DNA of 64,000 bases from Rathayibacter sp. Leaf185 (GTDB lineage Bacteria; Actinomycetota; Actinomycetes; Actinomycetales; Microbacteriaceae): positions 132,575 through 196,574 of the forward strand of contig NZ_LMPP01000002.1 of assembly GCF_001423885.1 (NCBI RefSeq), given 5' to 3'. This document shows, in pieces, positions 16,675 to 25,083 of the stretch. Both the position numbers and the translations under genes were made by a program. Each line of letters opens with the position of its first letter. Within the stretch, counting starts at the first letter, position 1. Under the pieces are notes generated by a model, which saw nothing but the letters and a program-made list of their open reading frames with translations, ran no database searches and was not told the origin of the DNA.

Positions 16675-17700
16675 ATGAAGCTCTCGATGGTCACGGCCCC
16701 CGGAACGACGACGACGGTCGAGGTCGACACCCCGACTCCGGGACCGGCCGACGTGCTGGTGCGGGTGCGCGCGTGCGGCATATGCGGCTCCGATGCGCTG
16801 TACATCGCCCTCGGCGGACTGCCCGGGATCGAGGGACGCACGCCGCTCGGCCACGAGCCGGCCGGCGAGGTCGTGGCGGTCGGCGCCGACGTCGAGGGCA
16901 TCCCGATCGGCGCCCGCGTCGTCATCAACCCGATGGCAGCGCCCACCGGCATCATCGGCTCGGGCGGCACGAGCGGAGGCATGGCCGAGTTCCTCCTGAT
17001 CGAGAACGCAGAACTCGGGCGGAGCCTGCAGATCGTGCCGGACCACATCCCCTTCGAGGTCGCGGCACTCAACGAGCCGATGGCCGTCGCGCGCCACGCC
17101 GTCAACCGCACGCAGCCGAAGCCGGGCGACGCCGTCGTGGTCTTCGGAGCCGGCCCCATCGGCCTCGGCGCGGTGCTCGCCTACCGCGCGCTCGGCGCCG
17201 GTCACGTCACCGTCGTCGATGTGATCCCCTCCCGTCTCGAGAAGGCGCTCGCGGTCGGCGCCGACGCGGTCGTCGACTCCGCGCGCGAGGGCGTCGTCGA
17301 GCGCCTGATCGAGCTGCAGGGCGAGGCGCCCGCGCGTCGCGGGCAGCGCAAGCCCGCGACCGACGTGTTCCTCGACGCGGCCGGTGCGCCGATCGTGGTG
17401 CAGACGATCCTCGGCGCGGCGAAGCACGGTGCGACCCTCGGAATCGTGGCCGTGCACAAGAAGCCGGTCGAGGTCGACTTCGGCGCGATCCTCGGCACCG
17501 AGCTGACCATCGTGCTCTCGATGGGATATCCGACCGAGATCTTCGAGGTGACGGAGGATCTGGTCGCGAACTGGGAGAAGTACGCGGTGATCGTCAGCGA
17601 CGTCGTCGACTTCTCCGAGGTCGATCGGGCCTTCGTCACCGCCTCGACTCCTGGCGCCGCCGACAAGGTCGTCGTCACCTTCGGGAGCGACGCGCGATGA
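16675..17700 (+). CDS. zinc-dependent alcohol dehydrogenase (MDR family)
   Basis: 341 residues. Catalytic zinc ligands are seen at Cys37 in GICGSD and His60-Glu61 in LGHEPAG, and the NAD(P)-binding motif is GAGPIGLG at about residue 161. The four-cysteine structural zinc lobe is missing: the region around residues 82-103 has no Cys. It therefore resembles the threonine/sorbitol dehydrogenase-like branch. First gene of an operon with the isochorismatase-like and SDR genes under the TetR operator. Substrate unknown, presumably a secondary alcohol. Confidence 0.85.
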   Translation: MKLSMVTAPGTTTTVEVDTPTPGPADVLVRVRACGICGSDALYIALGGLPGIEGRTPLGHEPAGEVVAVGADVEGIPIGARVVINPMAAPTGIIGSGGTSGGMAEFLLIENAELGRSLQIVPDHIPFEVAALNEPMAVARHAVNRTQPKPGDAVVVFGAGPIGLGAVLAYRALGAGHVTVVDVIPSRLEKALAVGADAVVDSAREGVVERLIELQGEAPARRGQRKPATDVFLDAAGAPIVVQTILGAAKHGATLGIVAVHKKPVEVDFGAILGTELTIVLSMGYPTEIFEVTEDLVANWEKYAVIVSDVVDFSEVDRAFVTASTPGAADKVVVTFGSDAR

Positions 17701-18260
17701 CGATCAGCACCCTCGACTCCGTGACCGCGCTGGTCGTCGTCGACCTGCAGCCCGCGACGATCGCGAATCCGCTGGTCCACCCCATCGGCGACGTCATCGC
17801 TCGGGCCGCCGCGCTCGCCGAGAGGTTCCGCCGACGCGGGCTGCCGGTCGCGCTCATCACGGCCGACCTCGGCCACCCGAATCCCGGGCGCACGGAGGTG
17901 GGCCGCGGCCGATCGGCGCCGGCCCTGCCTCCCGAGGCGATCGCTCCGCTGCCCGCTCTCGGCCGCGGCGACATCGTCATGGTGAAGAGTGCGTGGAGCG
18001 CCTTCGGCGGGACCGGGCTACACGAGGCTCTGGCCGAGCGCGGCGTCACCCAGGTCGTGCTCGCCGGACTCACCACCGGCTTCGGCATCGAGTCCACCGC
18101 GCGCGCCGCCTACGACCTCGGCTACTCGGTGGTCGTCGCGACCGACGCCGTCACCGACCTCCAGCTCGCCTCGCACGAGAACAGCGTCGCCCGCGTGCTG
18201 CCCGTGCTCGGCGAGACGGGCACGACGAGCGACGTGCTCGCCCTGCTCCCGGCCCTCTGA
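17697..18260 (+). CDS. isochorismatase-family hydrolase lacking the catalytic cysteine
   Basis: 187 residues. Asp16 (VVVDLQP) and Lys97 (VMVKSAW) of the Asp-Lys-Cys triad are present, but the Cys position in the TTxxCxxxTA block is Gly130 (LTTGFGIESTARAAY). Nicotinamidase and N-carbamoyl-type members need that Cys; true isochorismatases lack it. The protein may therefore hydrolyse a vinyl ether or similar bond, or have another role. Its ATG overlaps the dehydrogenase stop (ATGA). Confidence 0.8.
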   Translation: MTISTLDSVTALVVVDLQPATIANPLVHPIGDVIARAAALAERFRRRGLPVALITADLGHPNPGRTEVGRGRSAPALPPEAIAPLPALGRGDIVMVKSAWSAFGGTGLHEALAERGVTQVVLAGLTTGFGIESTARAAYDLGYSVVVATDAVTDLQLASHENSVARVLPVLGETGTTSDVLALLPAL

Positions 18261-18286
18261 TCCCGCTGCTCACAAGGAGAAACCGC

Positions 18287-19267
18287 ATGCTCACGTCCAC
18301 GAACACCGTCCAGGAGTGGCTCGACGACTCCGTCGGCGGCCCGATCCTCCGCGGGATCCTCGCCCAGGGCGGCCAGTCGGCCGACGACCTCGCGCCGGCC
18401 GCCGGTCTCAGCCTGCAGACCCTCGTCGAGCTCGGCGGCGGCCGGTTCCCGCAGGAGCTCGTCGACACGCTCGTGAGGCAGGTGAACGGCGGCGTGATCC
18501 CGGAAGAGGAGGCCGAGCCGGCGACTCAGGCCCGCTTCGCGGATCGGACCGTCATCGTCACCGGCGCAGGCTCGGGCATCGGCCGGGCCACCGCGCGCCG
18601 GCTCGTGCGCGAGGGCGCCCGGGTGATCGCGGTCGACGTGGCGCCGAAGGGCATCGACGAGCTGGCCGCCGCCTCCGTCGACGGCTCGGTCGTGACCGTG
18701 ACCGCCGACATCACCTCGGCCGACGGAGTCGCGGCCATCGTCGCCGCGGCGGGGGAGAGGATCGACGGGCTCGCCAACATCGCCGGGATCATGGACGGCA
18801 TGATGCCTCTCCACGAGGTCGACGACTCCCTCTGGCGCCGCGTCTTCTCGGTCAACGTCGACGGCACGTTCGCGCTCAGCCGCGCGGTGCTGCCCGCCAT
18901 GCTCGCGCAGGGCCGCGGCTCCGTCGTCAACATCGCCTCGGAGGCGTCGCTGCGCGGCAACGCGGCCGGCACCGCCTACACGGCCTCGAAGCACGCGGTC
19001 GTGGGCATCACGAAGTCGGCGGCGTTCCTCTACGGGCCCTCCGGCATCCGCACCAACGCGGTCGCCCCCGGCCCGACGGCCACGGCGATCGAGGGCACGA
19101 TGGCGTCGGAGTTCGGGCGCGAGCGGCTCTCGCCGTTCATGGCGCTCATCCCGGCGGTCGTCTCGGCCGACACGATGGCCGCCTCGATCACCTGGCTGCT
19201 GAGCGACGACTCCGCGAACGTGAACGGGATCGTGCTCGCCTCCGACGGCGGCTGGTCGGTGCAGTAG
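18287..19267 (+). CDS. short-chain dehydrogenase/reductase with an 80-residue N-terminal extension
   Basis: 326 residues. The Rossmann motif TGAGSGIG starts at residue 92, far later than the usual 10-20; the catalytic residues are Ser218, Tyr231 and Lys235 (YTASK). The first 80 residues form a separate helical domain (VQEWLDDSVGGPILRGILA ... VDTLVRQVNGG) which I do not recognise. AAGGAG lies 7 nt before the ATG, and no start closer to the Rossmann fold is well placed. Third gene of the TetR-controlled operon, 26 nt after the isochorismatase-like gene; likely oxidises or reduces a pathway intermediate with NAD(P). Confidence 0.85.
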   Translation: MLTSTNTVQEWLDDSVGGPILRGILAQGGQSADDLAPAAGLSLQTLVELGGGRFPQELVDTLVRQVNGGVIPEEEAEPATQARFADRTVIVTGAGSGIGRATARRLVREGARVIAVDVAPKGIDELAAASVDGSVVTVTADITSADGVAAIVAAAGERIDGLANIAGIMDGMMPLHEVDDSLWRRVFSVNVDGTFALSRAVLPAMLAQGRGSVVNIASEASLRGNAAGTAYTASKHAVVGITKSAAFLYGPSGIRTNAVAPGPTATAIEGTMASEFGRERLSPFMALIPAVVSADTMAASITWLLSDDSANVNGIVLASDGGWSVQ

Positions 19268-19376
19268 CGCGCGGTGCCTTCGGCTCGCGGATTCGCGTTC
19301 GGCTCCTGAGAACCGGCGGATTCCGCGGGCCGGACCGGCTTCGACGAGCCCGAGGCGGCTCCGGCGGCGGCCCGCG

Positions 19377-19832
19377 TCAGGCCCGCGGGGCGCGCAGCTC
19401 GCGACTGATCGCCCGGAGCCCGGTCTCGAGGGCCTCGAGTTCGTCCTGGCTGAGCCGCGACAGCACGTCCTCGCCGAGCTCCGGGCGGGCCGCCATCAGC
19501 TCGCGGACGACCGCCCGACCGAGGGGCGTCGCGTGGATCCGCCGCACGCGGTGATCGAGCCGATCGCCGGAGCGGGTGACGAGCTCGGCGGCGGCGAGTC
19601 GGTCGACGAGCTTCGACATCGACGGCATCGAGACGCCGAAGCGCTCGGCGAGGCCGGCGCCGGTCGCCCCCTCCTCGGTCGTCACCACGACGCTCAGCGC
19701 CTTGAGCTGCTGGATCGTGAGGTCCGTCGTCATCAGCGGCTCGAGCACTCGAGGGATCGAGCGGACGGTGATCGCGATCGACAGCGCCTCGATGCCTGCC
19801 ATCGCTCGGGCGCGGGCGTCGTCGGTGGGCAT
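19377..19832 (-). CDS. MarR-family transcriptional regulator
   Basis: 151 residues with a winged helix: TIQQLKALSVVV, then the recognition part GLAERFGVSMPSMSKLVDRL and the wing RSGDRLDHRVRRIHATPLG. The ATG at 19832 lies 6 nt after TACGGT (19844-19839), probably leaderless. Divergent from the monooxygenase gene at 20020, with the palindrome at 19871-19889 between them, so it probably represses that gene. Confidence 0.85.
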   Translation of the reverse strand: MPTDDARARAMAGIEALSIAITVRSIPRVLEPLMTTDLTIQQLKALSVVVTTEEGATGAGLAERFGVSMPSMSKLVDRLAAAELVTRSGDRLDHRVRRIHATPLGRAVVRELMAARPELGEDVLSRLSQDELEALETGLRAISRELRAPRA

Positions 19833-19870
19833 GCGCTCACCGTAGGTCCCAGGTGACGTCCAGCACAAAT

Positions 19871-19889
19871 GGTTAGCTCGAGGCTAACC
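19871..19889. promoter_or_regulatory. palindromic MarR-type operator
   Basis: GGTTAGCTCGAGGCTAACC has perfect 7-bp arms around TCGAG. It lies between the divergent MarR gene (minus) and the monooxygenase gene (plus). Confidence 0.65.
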
Positions 19890-20019
19890 TTCTGAGCATC
19901 AGCAAGTGAACCGATCCGGAGTCGTGTCGGCGCGTCAGGTCGGGAGCGGTCCGCTCCTCGCAGACGGCCCGGTCTCCCGCGGTCGACGCGCCGCGCGGCG
20001 CGACGAAAGCGAGACGCAG

Positions 20020-21822
20020 ATGACCGCCCCGACCGATCCCCTCGACCTCGACGCCGCGCGCGAGAAGTACCGCCGCGAGCGCGACCGCCGCCTCCGCCCG
20101 GACGGAGCGACGCAGTACCGCCGCGCCGCCGGCGAGTTCGGCTACTACGCGAAGGACCCGTACACCGAGCGCGTCGAGCGCGAGCCCGTGGCCGACCGTG
20201 TCGAGGTCCTCGTGATCGGAGCCGGCTTCGGCGGCCTGCTCACGGCCTCCCGACTGCGCGAGGCCGGAGTCGAGTCGATCCGCCTGATGGACGAGGCGGG
20301 CGATGTCGGCGGCACCTGGTACTGGAACCGCTACCCGGGGGTCCGCTGCGACATCGAGTCGTTCGTGTACATGCCGCTGCTGGAGGAGGTCGGCACGATG
20401 CCGAGCGAGCGCTACGCGCCCGGCGACGAGATCCGCCGGCACGCTGTCGCGATCGCCGAGCACTACGGGCTGTACCGCGACGCGCTGTTCCAGACCCGGG
20501 CGACCTCGCTCGACTGGGACGAGGAGTCGGACGAGTGGGTCGTCGGCACCGATCGCGGCGACCGCTTCCGCGCCCGCTTCGTCGTCACCTCCTCCGGCAC
20601 GATGACCCAGGCCAAGCTCCCCGGCATCCCCGGGATCGAGACCTTCCGCGGCCACACCTTCCACACCAGCCGCTGGGACTACGGCTACACCGGAGGCTCG
20701 GCCGACGGCGGCCTGACGGGTCTCGCCGACAAGCGGGTCGCGGTGGTGGGCACCGGAGCGACCGGCCTCCAGGTCGTGCCCCACGTCGGCGCCGATGCGC
20801 AGGAGCTGGTCGTCTTCCAGCGCACGCCGTCGACGGTCGACGTCCGCGACAACAGGCCGACCGATCCGCGATGGGCGGCCTCGCTCCGGCCCGGCTGGCA
20901 GCGCGAGCGGATGGAGAACTTCCTCGCCGTGCTCGCCGGCGAGCCCGTCGACGAGAGCCTCGTGCAGGACGGCTGGACCGCGACGACCGCCCTGCAGCGG
21001 CAGATCCTCTCGGGAGCGGTCGACGAGACCCTCACCCCGGAGGAGCGCGAGCGACGCGACGAGCTCGACGATCTCGACACGATGAACCGCCTCCGCGCCC
21101 GGATCGACGAGGTCGTCGACGACCCGGCGACCGCCGAGGCCCTGAAGCCCTGGTACCGCTACATGTGCAAGCGCCCGGGCTTCAGCGACACCTACCTGCC
21201 GACCTTCAATCGCCCGAACGTGCGGCTCGTCGACACGGCCGACGCGGGCGGGATCACACGCGTCACCGAGACGTCGGTGGTCGTCGGCGACACCGAGTAC
21301 GAGGTCGACTGCCTGATCTTCGCGACCGGTTTCGAGGTCGGGATCTCGGGCGTGATGTCGGGCACGCTGCCCGTGACCGGCCGCGACGGCCGCACGCTCC
21401 TGGAGGCGTGGGGTCGCGGCCCGCGCACCCTGCACGGCTTCTCGTCGCACGGCTTCCCGAACCTGTTCCACCTCAGCGGCATCCAGAACGCCAACTCGGT
21501 GAACTTCGCGCACATCCTGCTCGAGCAGGCCGAGCACATCGCCGCGGTCATCGCCCGGGGCCGCGCGGTCGGCGCCCGCTACCTGGAGCCGAGCGCCGAG
21601 GCGGAGGAGGCGTGGGTGCGCACCGTTCACGAGACCGCCGCCGACACCCGTGCGTTCCAGGCCGAGTGCACGCCCGGCTACTACAACGGCGAGGGCACCC
21701 GCTCGATCGGAGGCGCCTCCTACAGCCCCGGACCGATCGCGTTCCACCGTCTCCTGCGCGAGTGGCGCGAGGGCGGGATGGGCGATGTGCTCGTCGGCGC
21801 CGACGTGACGGCTGCTCGATGA
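20020..21822 (+). CDS. Baeyer-Villiger-type flavin monooxygenase
   Basis: 600 residues. FAD-binding GAGFGG is at residues 67-72, GGTWYWNRYPGVRCD at about 97-111, the Baeyer-Villiger fingerprint FRGHTFHTSRWD at 209-220 (final position Asp instead of the usual Pro), and the NADPH-binding GTGATG at 244-249. It would insert oxygen next to a ketone to give an ester or lactone. The N-terminal 60 residues before the FAD motif match the cyclopentadecanone/steroid-type long forms. The ATG at 20020 is chosen; the 5' leader from the operator is about 130 nt. Controlled by the divergent MarR protein. Confidence 0.88.
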   Translation: MTAPTDPLDLDAAREKYRRERDRRLRPDGATQYRRAAGEFGYYAKDPYTERVEREPVADRVEVLVIGAGFGGLLTASRLREAGVESIRLMDEAGDVGGTWYWNRYPGVRCDIESFVYMPLLEEVGTMPSERYAPGDEIRRHAVAIAEHYGLYRDALFQTRATSLDWDEESDEWVVGTDRGDRFRARFVVTSSGTMTQAKLPGIPGIETFRGHTFHTSRWDYGYTGGSADGGLTGLADKRVAVVGTGATGLQVVPHVGADAQELVVFQRTPSTVDVRDNRPTDPRWAASLRPGWQRERMENFLAVLAGEPVDESLVQDGWTATTALQRQILSGAVDETLTPEERERRDELDDLDTMNRLRARIDEVVDDPATAEALKPWYRYMCKRPGFSDTYLPTFNRPNVRLVDTADAGGITRVTETSVVVGDTEYEVDCLIFATGFEVGISGVMSGTLPVTGRDGRTLLEAWGRGPRTLHGFSSHGFPNLFHLSGIQNANSVNFAHILLEQAEHIAAVIARGRAVGARYLEPSAEAEEAWVRTVHETAADTRAFQAECTPGYYNGEGTRSIGGASYSPGPIAFHRLLREWREGGMGDVLVGADVTAAR

Positions 21823-21871
21823 GGTGAGCGTGCGGGAGGTGCGCGCCGCCACCGCTGTCTAGGGTGAGCGC

Positions 21872-22366
21872 ATGAGTTCGGAACCGGCCATGTCCAGCGT
21901 GCGCGCGGCGGTGGGCGACCCGCGGATCCTCGTCTTCGGTCGTCTGCTCGGCGCGGCGAACGGCTGGGAGCACGTCCTCGCCAAGGCGCTCGAGGAGGAG
22001 ACGGGGCTCGACCACACCCTGTTCGAGCTGCTGGTCGTCGTCGGGCGGGCGGGAGCGGGAGGGATCGCTGTGCGCGACATCGCGCAGGCACGGGTGCTCA
22101 CCTCGGGTGGCGCGACGAGACTGGTGCAGCGCGGGGTGCAGCGCGGCCTCGTCGGGCGCCGGCCCTCCTCCGACGACGCCCGCGTGCAGCTGATCGAGCT
22201 CACCGCGGAGGGGGAGCGGATGCTGCTGCGCGCCACTGCGGTGCACGCCGCGAACATCGAGCGGACGATGCTCGCCGTGCTCCCCGAGGAGCAGCGGGAG
22301 GGCTTCGCGGTAGCGGTGGAGGCGCTCAGCAAGGGCGCCGCGCGGGCGCTGCCCGTCATGCCCTGA
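21872..22366 (+). CDS. MarR-family transcriptional regulator
   Basis: 164 residues. The winged-helix region reads GIAVRDIAQARVLTSGGATRLVQRG and the wing GRRPSSDDARVQLIELTAEG. The ATG at 21872 lies 6 nt after TAGGGT (21860-21865), probably a leaderless transcript; a second ATG lies at 21890. It precedes, on the same strand, the metallo-beta-lactamase-fold gene, in whose promoter region an imperfect-centre palindrome lies, so that gene is the likely target. Confidence 0.83.
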   Translation: MSSEPAMSSVRAAVGDPRILVFGRLLGAANGWEHVLAKALEEETGLDHTLFELLVVVGRAGAGGIAVRDIAQARVLTSGGATRLVQRGVQRGLVGRRPSSDDARVQLIELTAEGERMLLRATAVHAANIERTMLAVLPEEQREGFAVAVEALSKGAARALPVMP

Positions 22367-22387
22367 CTCTCCAGGTCGGATCGGGAA

Positions 22388-22405
22388 TAGCTGACTGCGC
22401 AGCTA
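22388..22405. promoter_or_regulatory. palindromic operator upstream of the MBL-fold gene
   Basis: TAGCTGACTGCGCAGCTA has 6-bp arms TAGCTG/CAGCTA. It lies 57 bp before the start of the next gene and after the MarR gene, and is a likely MarR site. Confidence 0.5.
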
Positions 22406-22462
22406 AGTTGTCTCGGAGGCACGGCGATCCGCGCCGCGCGCTCGAGAAAGCGACCGCTCAGC

Positions 22463-23269
22463 ATGACCCTCTCCTTCGACGTCTTCGATCTCGACTTCCC
22501 GGTCGGATCCCCGAACAAGTCCGCAGTCCTCGTGTCCGGCCCGACGGAGGCCGTGCTCGTCGACGCCGGCTTCACCCGCGCCGACGGCCACCGCCTCGTC
22601 GCGGCGGTCCTCGACTCCGGGAAGACTCTGACGACGGTGTTCGTCAGCCACGCCGACCCCGACTTCTACTTCGGCCTCGAGGTCGTCGCCGACGCGTTCC
22701 CGGAGGCGGCGATCGTCGCCACTCCGATCGTCATCGAGCACATCCACGCCTCGTTCGAGGGCAAGCTGACGGCCTGGGCCGCGCTCGGCGCGAACCTGCC
22801 CACGCGCCTCGTCGAGATCTCGCCGCTCACCTCCGACTCGATCGAGATCGACGGCGAGGTACTCGAGCTCCGCGGCGGCTCCGAGGCGCTGCCCGACCGC
22901 CACTACCTCTGGTACCCGGAGCAGCGCGCGATCCTCGGGGGCGTCCTCGTCTTCCAGCAGGAGCACGTCTGGACCGCTGACACCGCGACTCCCGAGCAGC
23001 GCTCGGCGTGGGTCGAGCTGCTCGACGAGATGCTCGCGCTCGACCCCGACCTCGTCGTCCCCGGCCACCGCCTGCCCGAGACCGCGACCGATGCGAGCGC
23101 GCTGCAGTACACCCGCGCGTATCTGGTGCAGTTCGAGAACGTGCTGGCCGAGGCCGCGGACGGCGCTGCCGCGACCGCGCTTCTGGCGCAGAAGTACCCC
23201 GACTCGGGGATGATGATCGCGGCCCAGATCGGGCCCAAGGTCGCCAAGGGGGAGATGACGTGGGGCTGA
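22463..23269 (+). CDS. metallo-beta-lactamase-fold hydrolase
   Basis: 268 residues. The metal motif is degenerate: H63-A-D65-P-D67-F in place of HxHxDH, followed by further ligands in VVPGHRLP at about residue 196. This form occurs in a subgroup of MBL-fold proteins of unknown substrate and may bind one metal. GTVLVF-like strands and the C-terminal helical part are normal in length. It is followed by a SnoaL-like gene at 26 nt, likely one operon regulated by the upstream MarR protein. Confidence 0.75.
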   Translation: MTLSFDVFDLDFPVGSPNKSAVLVSGPTEAVLVDAGFTRADGHRLVAAVLDSGKTLTTVFVSHADPDFYFGLEVVADAFPEAAIVATPIVIEHIHASFEGKLTAWAALGANLPTRLVEISPLTSDSIEIDGEVLELRGGSEALPDRHYLWYPEQRAILGGVLVFQQEHVWTADTATPEQRSAWVELLDEMLALDPDLVVPGHRLPETATDASALQYTRAYLVQFENVLAEAADGAAATALLAQKYPDSGMMIAAQIGPKVAKGEMTWG

Positions 23270-23295
23270 ACGGGAGCACCGGAGGAACCGAGATC

Positions 23296-23694
23296 GTGAG
23301 CACCGCACCGCGCGACGTCGTCCGCCGTCAGTACCTCGCCTCCGCCGCCGGTGACCTCGACGCGCTGCGGGCCACCATGGCCCCCGACGTCGAGTGGACC
23401 GAGATGGCGGGCTTCCCGCTCGCCGGCACCTACCGCACGCCCGAGGGCGTCACCTCGAACGTGATGGAGATCCTCGGCCGCGACTGGGAGGGCTGGGCCG
23501 CGCACGACGACCACTACGTCGTCGAGGGCGAGAACGTCGTCGTGCTTGCGCGCTACACCGCGACGCACCGCAGCACGGGCAAGGCGCTCGACGCTCGGGT
23601 CGCCCACCATTTCGTGGTGCGCGGCGGGCTCATCGTGCGCTTCGAGCAGTTCGTCGACACGGCACTGGTCGCCGCGGCGGCGACGGCCGACTGA
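23296..23694 (+). CDS. SnoaL-like / nuclear transport factor 2-fold protein
   Basis: 132 residues of the NTF2-like superfamily: YLASAAGDLDALRATMAPDVEW, then a hydrophobic cone ending HHFVVRGGLIVRFEQFVDT. Members are small enzymes (isomerases, cyclases, dehydratases) or binding proteins; the substrate is unknown. The GTG at 23296 has GGAGG about 9 nt upstream and removes an unrelated N-terminal run. Cotranscribed with the MBL-fold gene. Confidence 0.78.
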   Translation: MSTAPRDVVRRQYLASAAGDLDALRATMAPDVEWTEMAGFPLAGTYRTPEGVTSNVMEILGRDWEGWAAHDDHYVVEGENVVVLARYTATHRSTGKALDARVAHHFVVRGGLIVRFEQFVDTALVAAAATAD

Positions 23695-23837
23695 GGCGAC
23701 GCGCACCCGGCCCGAGGGGGAGGGGGTCGCTGCGCGGCGGGCGAGGGGCGCCGGTCTCGGCCGCACCCTGAAGCGCCACCGGTCGGGTCGCCTCCCGGCC
23801 TCGTGCGAGTGCGTCCCCCTCGGCCCGCTCGCAGCCC

Positions 23838-24407
23838 TCAGCCCACGAGCCGCTCCAGCTCGGCCCGCAGCACCCCGACCGCCCACTCGCCCTCGCCCTC
23901 GCGCAGGAGCAGGTGCACGGCGAGCCCGTCGACCAGCGCGTGCAGTCGGCGCGCGGCGTCGAGCAGCTCGGCGTCGGGGGTCCGGCGGGCCACGGCGGCG
24001 CAGAGCAGCACGCACATCTCGGCGAGCCCCCGGTGCGCCTCGTCGCGGATCCCGCGCAGCTCGGGCAGGGCCGGGGTCTCGGCGATCAGCGCGATGTTCA
24101 CCTCGAGCTCGGCGCGGCTGTCGGGCTCGAGCGGCAGCAGGTGGCGCAGCATGGCCACCGCGTCGGCGAGCGCGTCGCCCGTGCGCGGGGTGGCGAGGAT
24201 CCGCTCGGTCGCCCGCGTCACCATCAGCTCGGCCGAGAAGGCCACGAGCTCGGTGCGGGTGGGGAACACGTGCCGGAGCGATCCGACGACGACGCCCGCC
24301 TCCTCCGCGACTGTGCGCACCGAGACAGCGCCGATACCGCGCTCGCGCACCACGCGCCAGACCGCCTCGGCCAGCTGGGCCTTGCGGGCGTCGCGATCGA
24401 GGGGCAC
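23838..24407 (-). CDS. TetR-family transcriptional regulator
   Basis: 189 residues. HTH region: VRTVAEEAGVVVGSLRHVF (residues 30-48), and a long helical ligand domain as in the BetI/AcrR-type C-terminal TetR_C_6 group. The GTG at 24407 lies exactly 6 nt after TAATCT (24419-24414), so it is probably leaderless. Two operator copies overlap and follow this promoter and lie before the divergent membrane-protein gene at 24493, which is the probable target. Confidence 0.85.
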   Translation of the reverse strand: MPLDRDARKAQLAEAVWRVVRERGIGAVSVRTVAEEAGVVVGSLRHVFPTRTELVAFSAELMVTRATERILATPRTGDALADAVAMLRHLLPLEPDSRAELEVNIALIAETPALPELRGIRDEAHRGLAEMCVLLCAAVARRTPDAELLDAARRLHALVDGLAVHLLLREGEGEWAVGVLRAELERLVG

Positions 24408-24416
24408 TCCGCAAGA

Positions 24417-24465
24417 TTAGCACGGGCGTGCTAGCGTTCGACATCGATTAGCACAGTCGTGCTGA
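24417..24465. promoter_or_regulatory. two copies of a TetR-type operator
   Basis: TTAGCACGGGCGTGCTAG (24417-24434) and TTAGCACAGTCGTGCTGA (24448-24465) share the arms TAGCAC/GTGCTA. Their centres are 31 bp apart, about three helical turns, allowing two dimers on one face. The first covers the -10 box of the TetR gene. Confidence 0.75.
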
Positions 24466-24492
24466 TCGATCGAGCGGAGCAGCGGGGGAACC

Positions 24493-25050
24493 ATGATCCT
24501 GGCCATCGTCATCGCGTGCGAGATCGGATTCTGGGTGGTCATCGCCCTGGGTCTGCTCGCGCGCTACGCCCTCCGCTGGAAGCGCACCGGCGCCGTCCTG
24601 CTCGCCATGACCCCCGTGGTCGACGTGGTCCTGCTCGTCGCGACCGCGATCGATCTGCGGAACGGAGCGACGGCCTCCTTCGCCCATTCGCTCTCGGCCG
24701 TCTACCTCGGCTTCTCGATCGCCTACGGCCACGCGCTCGTCCGTGCCGCCGACCTGCGGTTCGCCCACCGCTTCGCCGGAGGCCCCGCCCCCCAGAAGCT
24801 CTACGGCGCCGCCTATGCGCGATGGTGCTGGAAGGACCTCGGCCGCACGACTCTCGCCGCCGCCATCGCGGCCGCCGCAGTCCTCCTGCTCGGCTGGATC
24901 GCCGGCGACCCCGCGCGGACCGCGGCGCTCGACGGCGTCTTCCCGATCCTGCTCCTCGTCGTCGCGATCGGGATCGTCACCGCCGTCGGCTACACGGTCT
25001 GGCCGCGACCGGCGCCGGCCGAGCCCCGCCCGGAGCGGGTCGTCGCGTGA
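24493..25050 (+). CDS. integral membrane protein of unknown function
   Basis: 185 residues with about five transmembrane segments: at residues 2-23, 33-52, 62-82, 118-138 and 148-168. There is a conserved-looking cytoplasmic loop AHRFAGGPAPQKLYG and the motif YARWCWKDLGRT. It resembles the YmcC-like/2TM membrane proteins of firmicutes and actinobacteria; no function is known to me. Divergent from the TetR gene and behind its two operators, so probably derepressed by a membrane-active compound. Confidence 0.7.
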   Translation: MILAIVIACEIGFWVVIALGLLARYALRWKRTGAVLLAMTPVVDVVLLVATAIDLRNGATASFAHSLSAVYLGFSIAYGHALVRAADLRFAHRFAGGPAPQKLYGAAYARWCWKDLGRTTLAAAIAAAAVLLLGWIAGDPARTAALDGVFPILLLVVAIGIVTAVGYTVWPRPAPAEPRPERVVA

Positions 25051-25083
25051 GCGCGGCCGTCAGCGGGTCGGCGGCCCCGCTGC

